Source: Allocoprobacillus merdigallinarum (GTDB taxonomy: Bacteria; Bacillota_I; Bacilli_A; Erysipelotrichales; Coprobacillaceae). Taken from it: a stretch of 33,451 nucleotides of DNA. Both the position numbers and the translations under genes were made by a program. This document shows positions 20,991 through 29,740 of the stretch, piece by piece. The notes beneath the pieces are model-generated. The model saw only the letters and a list, made by a program, of their open reading frames with translations, was not told the origin of the DNA and searched no databases. Position 1 is the first letter of the stretch, and every line of letters begins with the position of its first letter. The stretch lies in the NCBI GenBank assembly GCA_019117525.1, contig DWZO01000097.1, forward strand, positions 1-33,451, given 5' to 3'.

Positions 20991-23143
20991 TGGCTTTGAA
21001 GAAAAATAATAATCAAAGTGCTAAAATTATATATTGTATTATTATTGCAGTCATTGTTTGTATGGTACTTAATGTCATTTACTTGGGAGCTACTGGGAAA
21101 CATTTGATCAGTGGAAATGATATTGAAGGTTATGCTAAAGATCGTGGTGAAAGTAAAACAGAGATTTTGCCTGCTAAACGTGGGACAATCTATTCAAGTG
21201 ATAATGAAGTTATTGCCAGTGACATGAAAACATATAAGCTTTATGCGATTTTATCTAAGACACATTTAACGCTTGATAAAAAACCGGATTATGTTGTTGA
21301 TAAAGAAAAAACCGCCAAAGAATTATCACCTATTATTGGAATGGATGAAGAAGATATTTTAAACCGATTGAGTAAAGATACTTATCAGGTAGAGTTTGGA
21401 AGTTATGGAAACAATCTATCATCTCTTGTAAAAGATCAGATTGATGCTCTTAATTTACCTGGTTTGGAATTTGAAGAAATCACAACACGAAATTATCGTT
21501 ATGGTGATTTTGCATCCTATGAAGTTGGATATGCACAAGCAGTTACAGAAGAAATTAAAGGAAAGACAGTTCAGAATATAGTTGGACAAATGGGGATTGA
21601 GAAAGCATTTGATGAAGAATTGTCTGGAGAAGACGGAGAAAGAACTTATTTAGCTGACAATAATAATAATGTCTTGCCAAATGGAATTTTGAGTGAGACT
21701 GCACCTGTTGCGGGAAATGATGTTTATTTAACGATTGATAGTGATGTGCAGACGGAATTAGATATGCAGATGGAAAAAATGGTAAAAGAATTAAAGCCAG
21801 AAAAAGCAACCTGTGGTATTATGGATGCAAAAACGGGAAAGTTATTGGCTATTTCTAACTATCCATCATTTGATCCAAATGAACGTGATATTGATAATTA
21901 TGTTGATTTATTTTTTAATGAACCTGTTGAACCTGGTTCAGTCTTTAAATCATTTGTTTATGGAAATGCGATTAATGATCATAAATTAGATGTGAATGAT
22001 ACTTATCAATCAGGAAAGTATTACTATAAAGTCAATGGAAAAACAGTTGCGACAATCAGGGACCATAATAATGGTAAAGGTTGGGGAACAATCAGTTATA
22101 AACAAGGATTTTATTATTCAAGTAATACAGGGATCTGTCACATGTTAAGTGAAAAAACAGATAAAGAATCTTTGCTTCAGGATTATGAAGATTTAGGTTT
22201 CTTTAAAGAAAGTAACATAGATGGTTTAGAATCTGCCGCAGGTTTTGCTGGATATAAACGTGAAGGAGAAAGAACATTAGAGTATTTGACAACTGGTTTT
22301 GGTCAAGGGTCAACATTTACAGGTTTGCAGTTAATACGTGCCTATAGTGCGTTTGCGAATGATGGGAAAATGGTAGAACCTTACATTGTGGAAAAAGTTG
22401 TCAACAGTGATACAAAAGAAGCTCTATATCAGGCAAAAACACAGTACTCTAAACAAATATATTCTACTGATACTGTCAAACAGGTCAGAGATTTATTAAA
22501 AGGTGTTATTAATATAGAAGGAAGTACAGGATATAATTATCGTATGGATGATGTGAATTTGATTGGGAAAACTGGAACAGGACAGGTAGCATCCAAATCA
22601 GGTGGTTATCGCAGTGGTTTCGATACAAACAGTTTTGTCGGTATGGCTCCATATGATAATCCACAGGTCATTATAGTGATGTGGTATCAGGGAAGTTCTG
22701 CAAGTACTGTAGAATCTGCCAAAGTTGTTCAGGCTGGTATTCGTGCGGCTTTAAATAAATTAAATGAACAACCATCACAAGTTGTAGAAACATCTACATT
22801 TGTTTTAGATAATTATACAAATCAAAGTGTTGATTATGCAAAAGACGTTTTATCTAATCATCAATTATCTTCACTTGTTGTAGGAGATGGAAATGTCATT
22901 GTTGATCAATATCCAAAAGCACAAACTGAAGTGTCTTCCAAATCAAGGGTATTCTTACAAACCAATGGAACCAATATTACCATGCCATCTATGACAGGAT
23001 GGTCGCGTAAAGAGGCGGAAGCTTTTGGTGCCATGGCAAATTTAGAAATAGAATTCAAAGGTGTAGGTTCGATTTATGAACAAAGTGTATCGAAAGGTAC
23101 AAAGCTAAAAGCTAATCAAAAAATTACAGTGACGGCAAAATAG
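20990..23143 (+). CDS. Class B penicillin-binding protein with two PASTA domains
   Basis: A 717-residue septal transpeptidase (FtsI/Pbp2B type) that cross-links peptidoglycan at division. One membrane helix (about 12-33) is followed by a dimerisation domain with the conserved PAKRGTIYSSDNEVIA. The transpeptidase domain holds Ser317 and Lys320 (SVFK), Ser377-Ser378-Asn379 and Lys527-Thr-Gly (GKTGTGQ). Two PASTA repeats fill about 590-717, the second being MPSMTGWSRKEAEAFG. The start shares one base with the ftsL stop (TAATG), so the two are coupled. Its place directly after ftsL marks it as the division PBP. A near-relative follows. Confidence 0.92.
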   Translation: MALKKNNNQSAKIIYCIIIAVIVCMVLNVIYLGATGKHLISGNDIEGYAKDRGESKTEILPAKRGTIYSSDNEVIASDMKTYKLYAILSKTHLTLDKKPDYVVDKEKTAKELSPIIGMDEEDILNRLSKDTYQVEFGSYGNNLSSLVKDQIDALNLPGLEFEEITTRNYRYGDFASYEVGYAQAVTEEIKGKTVQNIVGQMGIEKAFDEELSGEDGERTYLADNNNNVLPNGILSETAPVAGNDVYLTIDSDVQTELDMQMEKMVKELKPEKATCGIMDAKTGKLLAISNYPSFDPNERDIDNYVDLFFNEPVEPGSVFKSFVYGNAINDHKLDVNDTYQSGKYYYKVNGKTVATIRDHNNGKGWGTISYKQGFYYSSNTGICHMLSEKTDKESLLQDYEDLGFFKESNIDGLESAAGFAGYKREGERTLEYLTTGFGQGSTFTGLQLIRAYSAFANDGKMVEPYIVEKVVNSDTKEALYQAKTQYSKQIYSTDTVKQVRDLLKGVINIEGSTGYNYRMDDVNLIGKTGTGQVASKSGGYRSGFDTNSFVGMAPYDNPQVIIVMWYQGSSASTVESAKVVQAGIRAALNKLNEQPSQVVETSTFVLDNYTNQSVDYAKDVLSNHQLSSLVVGDGNVIVDQYPKAQTEVSSKSRVFLQTNGTNITMPSMTGWSRKEAEAFGAMANLEIEFKGVGSIYEQSVSKGTKLKANQKITVTAK

Positions 23144-23166
23144 GGGCTGAATTCAGTCCCTATTTT
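23137..23166 (+). terminator. Hairpin between the two penicillin-binding protein genes
   Basis: AAAATAGGG pairs with CCCTATTTT, and an inner CTGAATTCAG palindrome extends the stem. It overlaps the stop codon. The following T run is broken, so it may attenuate rather than end transcription between the two genes. Confidence 0.5.
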
Positions 23167-23210
23167 CATATTTTCAATATCATAAACATACAATATGTTG
23201 GTGATGTGAC

Positions 23211-25130
23211 ATGGTTTTTTCTAAAATGATACAGAAGATCAAATGGGTCAATATGGTCATGACCATTATTATTTTTTGTATTGTGATTCGTCTTGGCTAT
23301 AGTCAGTTTATTGCTTATCAGGAATTGAGTTTAAAAGCAACAGAATCATGGCAACGTAGTTTTCCATTGGAAGCATCACGTGGAAAAATATATGACAGTC
23401 AGCATGTGACTTTGGTTGATAATCTCACAACATCTTCGTTGATTGTTGTTCCAAGTCAAATCAAAGATCCTATCCATACTGCCTATCAACTCGCTCAAAT
23501 TCTAGAATGTGATGAAAAGACATTATTGGATAAAATACAAAAGAAAGTTTCAGTAGAAAGAATTCAACCAGAAGGACGACAACTAGATGAAAATAAAGCG
23601 TATAGCATTGATCGTTTAAAATTACCAGGGGTCTATCTTGTTCAAGATACTTTGCGTTATTACCCATTTCAAAATTATTTAGCTCAAACGTTAGGATTTG
23701 TTGGTATTGATAATCAAGGATTAGTTGGTTTGGAATTACAATATGATGATTATCTTTCTGGAATGAATGGAAGCATTCATTATTATATGAATGCTAAAGG
23801 ACAAAATTTAAATATCTATCCAGCTGAATATGTTTATCCAACTTCTGGTATGGATATTGAATTAACGATTGATACACGTGTTCAGGATGTCGTGGAAAGA
23901 GAATTAAACAATGCCTATGCGACTTATGATCCAGATTCTATTTTGTGTTTAGCAATGGATCCTCGTAATGGTAAAATTCTAGCAATCTGCAGTAAGCCTG
24001 ATTTTGATCCGAATGATTATCAAAATGCTGATAGTGAAATTTATAATCGTAATTTACCAATTTGGAAATCCTATGAGCCAGGATCAACATTCAAAATTAT
24101 TACTTTTAGTAGTGCTTTAAATGAGAATCTTTTTGATATGGACAAAGATACTTATTATGATAAAGGTTATGAAATTGTAGGCGGTGTTCGTATTAAATCA
24201 TGGAAAAAAGGAGGACATGGTTTACAGACATTTAGAGAAGTTTTACAAAATTCTTCCAATCCTGGATTTGTTGAAATTGGGCGTAGACTTGGTAAAGAAC
24301 GTCTTTATCAGTATATTCAGGATTTTGGATTAACACAAAAAACAGGTGTCGATATGATGGGGGAATCTAGTGGAATTATGTTTGATTATGATAAGTTTAA
24401 TGAAGTTGAACAGGCAACTGTGGCTTTTGGACAAGGCATTTCTGTAACACCAATCCAGCTTGTCAGAGCTGTTTGTGCCTGTGTGAATGGTGGAAAACTC
24501 TATCAGCCTTATATTGTCAATAAAATCTATAATTCCAAAACCCATGAAGTTGTCAGTGAAAAACAACCCAAAATGTTAAAACAGGTCATTCGTGAAGATA
24601 CGTCAGCTAAAGTCAGAGATGCATTGGAAGGTGTTGTGACGGATGGAGGTGGAAAGAATGCTTATATAGATGGGTATCGTATTGGGGGAAAAACAGGAAC
24701 CGCTCAACGTGCCATTAATGGAACATATGCTGGTAATGGCTATATTCTTTCTTTTTTAGGTGTTGCGCCCATTGATGATCCCCAGATTGTGCTTTATTTA
24801 GCCATGGATAATCCTAAAAAATGTGTTCAGTATGGTGGAACAACAGCAGCTCCTATTGCCAGAAAAATTTTCATGGATGTTTTACCAGCACTGGGAGTTC
24901 AAAAAGTGACACAACAACGAGAAAAAGCTTATGTCTGGACGGATACGAGAACTTTTGATGTACAAAATTATATTGGTAAGAAAAAATCAGAAGTGAAAAA
25001 TGATCAATATGGTTTTGAATTTTTAGGTGAAGGTGACTATGTCATTGATCAATTGCCTCGTGTTGGAGAACAGATAGAAGAAGGTCAGAAAGTGAAAATT
25101 ATGTTAGGTCATCAACAAGAGATCCGTTAA
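23211..25130 (+). CDS. Second class B penicillin-binding protein, SpoVD/FtsI-like, one PASTA domain
   Basis: A 639-residue transpeptidase. After one membrane helix (about 13-33) comes the EASRGKIYDSQHVTLV segment. The transpeptidase domain has Ser292 and Lys295 (STFK), Ser348-Ser349-Asn350 and Lys494-Thr-Gly (GGKTGTAQ). The C-terminal 60 residues fit one PASTA repeat (NYIGKKKSEVKND). B. subtilis also has two such genes in a row, pbpB and the sporulation gene spoVD, so this copy could be the sporulation-specific one. That is an inference from order. It has its own weak ribosome site (TTGGTGATG) after a 67-bp gap with a hairpin, so it may be expressed at a different level from the first. Confidence 0.9.
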   Translation: MVFSKMIQKIKWVNMVMTIIIFCIVIRLGYSQFIAYQELSLKATESWQRSFPLEASRGKIYDSQHVTLVDNLTTSSLIVVPSQIKDPIHTAYQLAQILECDEKTLLDKIQKKVSVERIQPEGRQLDENKAYSIDRLKLPGVYLVQDTLRYYPFQNYLAQTLGFVGIDNQGLVGLELQYDDYLSGMNGSIHYYMNAKGQNLNIYPAEYVYPTSGMDIELTIDTRVQDVVERELNNAYATYDPDSILCLAMDPRNGKILAICSKPDFDPNDYQNADSEIYNRNLPIWKSYEPGSTFKIITFSSALNENLFDMDKDTYYDKGYEIVGGVRIKSWKKGGHGLQTFREVLQNSSNPGFVEIGRRLGKERLYQYIQDFGLTQKTGVDMMGESSGIMFDYDKFNEVEQATVAFGQGISVTPIQLVRAVCACVNGGKLYQPYIVNKIYNSKTHEVVSEKQPKMLKQVIREDTSAKVRDALEGVVTDGGGKNAYIDGYRIGGKTGTAQRAINGTYAGNGYILSFLGVAPIDDPQIVLYLAMDNPKKCVQYGGTTAAPIARKIFMDVLPALGVQKVTQQREKAYVWTDTRTFDVQNYIGKKKSEVKNDQYGFEFLGEGDYVIDQLPRVGEQIEEGQKVKIMLGHQQEIR

Positions 25131-25155
25131 TCAGTGAAAATGCATGTGATTATAG

Positions 25156-25184
25156 CTTACACTCTGGTCATAATATGATATAAT
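25156..25184 (+). promoter_or_regulatory. Promoter of the SNF2 helicase gene
   Basis: CTTACA at 25156-25161 and TATAAT at 25179-25184 are spaced 17 bp, 24 bp before the start codon. Confidence 0.65.
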
Positions 25185-25208
25185 AAAAAATTGATTGGAG
25201 GAATCATG

Positions 25209-28200
25209 ATGCTTATACAGGAAAAAGAAATCAGACGTATTGTGCAAAATGAAAAGGAATATCGTTATGGTCGTTTTATGGATATGAAAGAATATTTAGA
25301 AAGAATGACGATCTCCTATGATGAAAATAATCACTGTTATAGAATCAATGCAAGAATTTCAATGTCAAATGATAAATTGATTGTATCTATGAAAATCTCA
25401 CAGGATGGGGAGATTATTCAATCTCATTGTAGTTGTCCTTTAAAAGGACAATGTCGTCATATTGCAGGAATTTTGTTCTTTTTAAAGAAATTAGAAGTGA
25501 CATCTTTCCCTTATTTTTATGAAAAAGATGATCATTGGAATAAGCAACAGCAACTCTTAAAAATAGAAAAACAACGACAAGAACGCATTCTGCATAAAAA
25601 ACAGCAGGAATCATTAGATTTGATTCATTTATATAAAGATCAGTTATTAAGAGAATCTTTTGTTCCATTTATTTCACAACAATATCAGCTTAAAGTCTTT
25701 GTCCAACAAAAAAAGAATCAATTATGGGTTGCTTTTAAAGTTTTAACATCGACTCAAAGCTATATGATTAAAAATATTGATTCCTTTTTAAAAGCCATTG
25801 AACATCATGAACATTTACAATACAGCAAGAATTTTGAATTCATTCATAGTAGGGAAGCTTTTGATGAAGACTCTAGAGAAATCATTGATTTTATGAAAAA
25901 AAGCTTTTTAAAAAATCAGTTTATTCAACAGGGTGTTATCAAAGTATTAATGATACAGGATGATATAGATGAATTTTATAATATCATGAGTGCTTTGCCT
26001 TCTTCTTATTGTGATATTGCTTTTGACAAGAAGAATTATACGATTCCTTTAGATATTTCCTTAAAAGAAGACAGCTATGTTTTAGATTTAGCTGATTATA
26101 ATGAATTTGAAGATGTGATGATATCTTCACAATATTTATACAGTTTTCATAATGATACTTTATATCGCTATATGTTCCATGCGCCTATTCAAGCTATCAC
26201 ATTTATCAAAAAGTGGATGGAAACCAAAGGTGGTTTCTATATTCCTCAAAATGCTTTAATGGATTTTTATAAATATGTTTTATATGATTTAAGTGATGAT
26301 ATTGATTTAAAGACACATCTTTTTGATGCCTATCATCAAGAAGATATGATTAATCTTTATGCTGATATGACGCGTGATGATCAGATTTGTGTTCAATTAG
26401 AATATATTTATGATGATCATATCTGTTATGGTTTTGATGAAGATAATACGCATAAATCAAAGAAAGCAGATTTAATAGAAGATTATTTGCGTCCTTATAT
26501 TGAAGATATTGATGATCATATGATTTATCTTCAATATGATCATGATTTTACTTATCAGTTTTTAAAAGAAAGCTTGCCATATCTTTCGCATTATTGCCAG
26601 ATTTTTGTCAGTGATGCCTTAAATAGTTTTTCTCAGGTTACACCAGTAGATATACAGGTGGGTGTTCATCTGCGTCAAGGTTTATTGTCTATTGATATTC
26701 ATAGTATTCATGTCCAAAAAGAAGAACTCATAGATTTATTAAAAGCATATAAGAAAAAAAGAAAATTCTATAAGTTAAAAAATGGTCAGATTCTTTCGTT
26801 AGAAAATCAGGAACTTCAGGATTTGGATCATCTGACACATTCTTTATCACTGAATATGAAAGATATTGTGGGAGGGGAGATTCAAATTCCAACTTATCGT
26901 CTGTTTGAAATTGATCAGATGATGAATCAGGAATCTTCTTTACATTATCAAAGAAGTGCTGAATTAAAGAAATGGACGGAAGACTTTAAACAAAGAGAAT
27001 ATGATTTTGATATTCCTCAACATTATCAAAGTATTTTAAGAGATTATCAAAAGCTTGGTTATCAGTGGTTAAGACTGATGGAACATTATGGTTTTGGTGG
27101 TATTCTGGCTGACGATATGGGGCTTGGAAAAACATTACAGATGATTACTTATTTTGATAGTTTAAAAGGACAAGGAACACATATGGTTATTGCGCCTGCA
27201 AGTCTGATTTTTAACTGGCAGGATGAATTTCAAAAATTCTCTCAAGATTTAAAGGTTTTATGTGTTTATGGTCATAAAGAAGCCAGAGAAAAGCTTTTGG
27301 AACATAAAGAAGATTATGATGTTGTGATCACATCTTATGATTATTTGAGAAGAGATATTGAATTGTATGAAACATATCAGTTCCATACAGTTGTGATTGA
27401 TGAAGCTCAAAATATCAAGAATCCTAAAACACGAAATGCCATTTGTGTAAAGCGTTTAAAGGCTAAACAGCGCTTTGCCTTAACCGGAACACCGATTGAG
27501 AATTCATTAGCTGAATTATGGTCAATCTTTGACTTTTTAATGCCTTATTATCTCTATCATTATCATTACTTTTTAGAACAGTTTGAACGCCCTATTGTAA
27601 AAGAACATGATGAACAAAAACAGGAACGTCTTAAACAGATGATTACACCATTTGTTTTAAGAAGAAATAAAAAAGATGTCTTAACAGAATTACCTGAGAA
27701 AATTGAACAGACCATCTATATGCGTTTTAATGAAGAAGAAGAGAAACTTTATCTGGCTAATCTTGTCCAGGTTAATAAATCTTTACAGGAAAAACTTCAA
27801 GTTCAACAGTTAGGACGTATTGATATTCTAGCAATGTTGACACGTTTAAGACAATTATGCCAAGATTCACGTTTATTATATCAGGATATACAAGAGCCTT
27901 CTTCAAAGTTAAAAGGATGTATGGAACTGATTCATTCTTTAAAAGATAATCATAAGAAAATATTATTATTTTCTTCATTTACTTCATTATTACATTTGAT
28001 TGAAGAACAATGTCAAAAAGAACATATATCTTATTATCTTTTAGATGGTTCGACTTCAAAAGAAAAACGTAAACAAATGGTTGATGCTTTCCAAAATGAT
28101 CAAACAACATTATTCCTTATTTCTTTAAAAGCAGGGGGGTCAGGTTTGAATTTAACAAGTGCTCAAGCTGTCATTCATTATGACCCATGGTGGAATATGT

Positions 28201-28418
28201 CAGCAAAAAATCAGGCGACAGATCGTGCACATCGTATTGGTCAGTTAGAAAATGTTCAGGTATTCTCATTAATTATGAAAAATACAATTGAAGAAAAGAT
28301 AATGGAATTACAAAAACAAAAGAAAAACTTAGCAGATACTTTTGTTGAAGGAAATGAAGGAACGATTAGTACCATGAGTTTAGATGATATGAAATCGTTA
28401 TTTGAGATCTCGTCATGA
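25209..28418 (+). CDS. SWIM zinc-finger SNF2-family helicase
   Basis: A 1069-residue cytoplasmic ATPase of the bacterial SNF2 family. Near the N-terminus is a SWIM zinc motif, CxC...CxH, with Cys74, Cys76, Cys82 and His84. A long, poorly conserved middle section (about 90-590) is followed by the SNF2 motor: ADDMGLGKT (Walker A), VIDEAQNIKN (motif II), ALTGTPIENSLAELWSIFDF (motif III), LLFSSFTS, AGGSGLNLTSA and QATDRAHRIGQ (motif VI). Such proteins translocate on DNA. In Firmicutes their role is unclear, with repair, transcription or defence all suggested. Of three possible starts, the ATG at 25209 has GGAGG 7 bases upstream. It stands where mraY/murD would be expected after the PBPs, with its own promoter and terminator. 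Confidence 0.88.
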   Translation: MLIQEKEIRRIVQNEKEYRYGRFMDMKEYLERMTISYDENNHCYRINARISMSNDKLIVSMKISQDGEIIQSHCSCPLKGQCRHIAGILFFLKKLEVTSFPYFYEKDDHWNKQQQLLKIEKQRQERILHKKQQESLDLIHLYKDQLLRESFVPFISQQYQLKVFVQQKKNQLWVAFKVLTSTQSYMIKNIDSFLKAIEHHEHLQYSKNFEFIHSREAFDEDSREIIDFMKKSFLKNQFIQQGVIKVLMIQDDIDEFYNIMSALPSSYCDIAFDKKNYTIPLDISLKEDSYVLDLADYNEFEDVMISSQYLYSFHNDTLYRYMFHAPIQAITFIKKWMETKGGFYIPQNALMDFYKYVLYDLSDDIDLKTHLFDAYHQEDMINLYADMTRDDQICVQLEYIYDDHICYGFDEDNTHKSKKADLIEDYLRPYIEDIDDHMIYLQYDHDFTYQFLKESLPYLSHYCQIFVSDALNSFSQVTPVDIQVGVHLRQGLLSIDIHSIHVQKEELIDLLKAYKKKRKFYKLKNGQILSLENQELQDLDHLTHSLSLNMKDIVGGEIQIPTYRLFEIDQMMNQESSLHYQRSAELKKWTEDFKQREYDFDIPQHYQSILRDYQKLGYQWLRLMEHYGFGGILADDMGLGKTLQMITYFDSLKGQGTHMVIAPASLIFNWQDEFQKFSQDLKVLCVYGHKEAREKLLEHKEDYDVVITSYDYLRRDIELYETYQFHTVVIDEAQNIKNPKTRNAICVKRLKAKQRFALTGTPIENSLAELWSIFDFLMPYYLYHYHYFLEQFERPIVKEHDEQKQERLKQMITPFVLRRNKKDVLTELPEKIEQTIYMRFNEEEEKLYLANLVQVNKSLQEKLQVQQLGRIDILAMLTRLRQLCQDSRLLYQDIQEPSSKLKGCMELIHSLKDNHKKILLFSSFTSLLHLIEEQCQKEHISYYLLDGSTSKEKRKQMVDAFQNDQTTLFLISLKAGGSGLNLTSAQAVIHYDPWWNMSAKNQATDRAHRIGQLENVQVFSLIMKNTIEEKIMELQKQKKNLADTFVEGNEGTISTMSLDDMKSLFEISS

Positions 28419-28430
28419 GATCTTTTTTTT
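28405..28430 (+). terminator. Rho-independent terminator of the SNF2 gene
   Basis: AGATCTC pairs with GAGATCT around GTCAT, followed by seven or more T. It overlaps the stop codon. Confidence 0.85.
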
Positions 28431-28463
28431 GTGCAAAAAATGCCTGTTTTTGGGTAAAAAACA

Positions 28464-28501
28464 TGTAGAAATATGTCGAATTTTGTAGAAAAATATACAA
28501 T
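28464..28501 (+). promoter_or_regulatory. Three tandem Spo0A-box-like heptamers over a candidate promoter
   Basis: TGTAGAA (28464-28470), TGTCGAA (28474-28480) and TGTAGAA (28484-28490) start exactly 10 bp apart. The middle one equals the B. subtilis Spo0A box TGNCGAA, and the others differ by one base. Tandem boxes at 10 bp are the known Spo0A dimer arrangement. A TACAAT at 28496-28501 follows, so the boxes occupy the -35 and spacer positions. The likely target is the LytTR gene at 28613. Confidence 0.6.
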
Positions 28502-28612
28502 ATTTAGGCAAATGTGCATTTTATTTATTAAAGACATAGGTGTTCTATAAACTTCTCTTGTGTTTTGATATAAAAATGCATTTTATATATCTATATGGGG
28601 AGGGATGAAAAC

Positions 28613-29083
28613 ATGAAGATCATCTATGATGAAAATGAACAAATGAATCATCATGAATTAAAACTTGTTTATCATCCCAAAAACAAAAAATTAGCGCAGC
28701 TTTTATTAAAACAATTTACTGAAAATTTAGGTGAAGTTGAACTCTATGATGAATATCATAATAAATATTATGTCCCCCTTTTAGCTATATACTATTTTGA
28801 AATGGTAGACCAAAAGTTTTATGCCTATACTGAAAAAGATGTCTATCGCATCTATTGTGTGAAAATGGAGCGCTTAAAACAGCGGGTACAGGATTATGGC
28901 TTTTATCAGATTAATGTGCGGACACTTGTGAATATCAGACATGTGAAAACTTATAAAATTCAAAGAGGGAGTCGGCGTAGAATTATTCTTGATAACGATG
29001 ATATTTTAATTTCCAGTCGGCATTATAAGCCGGAGTTTGATCGTTTAGAACATGATCTTAAACATGGTGAAATTGAAATATAA
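28613..29083 (+). CDS. Stand-alone LytTR DNA-binding protein
   Basis: A 156-residue protein without a receiver domain. About residues 50-150 form a LytTR domain, with YFEMVDQKFYAYTEKDVYRIY, the FYQINVRTLVNIRHVKTYKI core and ILISSRHYKPEF at the end. The first 45 residues are an extension typical of small LytTR regulators. These usually bind two direct repeats and often act with a small membrane protein, which is not seen here. An in-frame ATG at 28595 overlaps the ribosome site GGGGAGGG (28597-28604), so the ATG at 28613 is chosen. It is preceded by the Spo0A-like triplet and followed by a structured gene-free region. Its targets are unknown. Confidence 0.85.
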   Translation: MKIIYDENEQMNHHELKLVYHPKNKKLAQLLLKQFTENLGEVELYDEYHNKYYVPLLAIYYFEMVDQKFYAYTEKDVYRIYCVKMERLKQRVQDYGFYQINVRTLVNIRHVKTYKIQRGSRRRIILDNDDILISSRHYKPEFDRLEHDLKHGEIEI

Positions 29084-29110
29084 AAAGAACGAAAGAAAAA
29101 TCTTTCGTTC
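29082..29110 (-). terminator. Terminator-like hairpin pointing to the minus strand
   Basis: GAACGAAAGA pairs perfectly with TCTTTCGTTC around a 4-base loop. A T run follows only on the minus strand (five A at 29082-29086). The Xre gene upstream on that strand already has its own terminator at 29380-29409, so this one may end a separate minus-strand RNA. Confidence 0.6.
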
Positions 29111-29281
29111 ATGATGCATCACATATAAATAAGGATGTAAGAAGCCAGGTTCATTTAGGCTAAGTTACAATCTTATTTATATCTTCTATATATTGATGCG
29201 GTTGCTGATGAGAAAAATCCCTTTCTTTTTTATTTTATAAGTTCATTTTCATACATCAATATACAGGTGTTCTTTAAAGAC
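29087..29281 (-). ncRNA. Candidate structured RNA between the LytTR and Xre genes
   Basis: No coding frame with a ribosome site lies in 29084-29421. On the minus strand a TATAAT (29293..29288, weak -35) would start a transcript near 29281. It would hold three successive stem-loops: TATATTGATG with CATCAATATA (29189-29198 and 29254-29263), a long stem at 29123-29182 of about 22 pairs with two mismatches and a small internal loop closed by AGCC/GGCT, and the terminator hairpin. The length of about 195 bases suits a small RNA. One position in the long stem pairs as G-U on the plus strand but is A-C on the minus strand, so the strand is not certain. The region could also be a decayed palindromic element. 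Confidence 0.35.
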
Positions 29282-29379
29282 AAATTTATTATAACGAATA
29301 AACAAATAAAAAACGAATTGAAAAGCATAAAAACCATGAAAAGAATAATAAATTTACAGATTCGTCAAAAAAAGATTGT

Positions 29380-29409
29380 AAAAAAAATTACAGTTTTATC
29401 AAACTGTAA
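29380..29409 (-). terminator. Rho-independent terminator of the Xre gene
   Basis: On the minus strand TTACAGTTT pairs with AAACTGTAA around GATA and is followed by seven to eight T. Confidence 0.82.
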
Positions 29410-29421
29410 GATTTCCTGTTA

Positions 29422-29661
29422 TTATTTATCTAAATCTTTAATTCCATAAAATTCATTTTTCTTTTCCACATTTTCACAAATATAATCTAATGACGCTTTA
29501 TAAAAACGTGAGAAACGAATAAGTTTAGGAACAGAAGGTGTTCTTTGATCAGATTCATATTGAGAAACAATAGGTTTAGACATTTTTAATGCTTCCGCCA
29601 CTTGTTTTTGTGATAATCCCGCTTCTTTTCTTAATGCTTTTAATCTTTGACCAATACTCAT
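29422..29661 (-). CDS. Xre-family helix-turn-helix regulator
   Basis: A 79-residue protein made almost only of a Cro/C1-type helix-turn-helix domain (about residues 4-60): IGQRLKALRKEAGLSQKQVAEALKMSKPIVSQYESDQRTPSVPKL split over five helices. A short C-terminal tail (NVEKKNEFYGIKDLDK) follows. It lacks a sensing or dimerisation domain of any size, so it resembles phage-like or SinR-like small repressors. The start has GGTGGTG 6 bases upstream and a TATAAT at 29687..29682. It is divergent from the LytTR regulator at 29874. A Spo0A-type heptamer and a triplet of such boxes lie between them, so both genes may share control. Confidence 0.85.
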   Translation of the reverse strand: MSIGQRLKALRKEAGLSQKQVAEALKMSKPIVSQYESDQRTPSVPKLIRFSRFYKASLDYICENVEKKNEFYGIKDLDK

Positions 29662-29681
29662 GTTTTCACCACCCTAAAGCT

Positions 29682-29720
29682 ATTATACACCATGAAGATT
29701 TGCTTTAGGTAAATTCGTCA
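29682..29720 (-). promoter_or_regulatory. Xre promoter with an adjacent Spo0A-type box
   Basis: TATAAT at 29687..29682 is the likely -10 box, and the -35 region is weak. TGACGAA on the minus strand (29720..29714) matches the Spo0A consensus TGNCGAA and ends just upstream of the -35 position, where Spo0A commonly activates. Confidence 0.45.
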
Positions 29721-29740
29721 TAATTTCAACTCTTTTGTCA

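Noticed and set aside
29201..29235. CTGATGAG followed by AAAA, reminiscent of a hammerhead ribozyme core
   Set aside because: The GAAA core is not separated by a stem II, and stems I and III cannot be formed around a cleavage site.
29361..29367. Isolated Spo0A-type heptamer TTCGTCA downstream of the Xre gene
   Set aside because: A single copy with no promoter beside it. Single heptamers are expected by chance several times in a window of this size.
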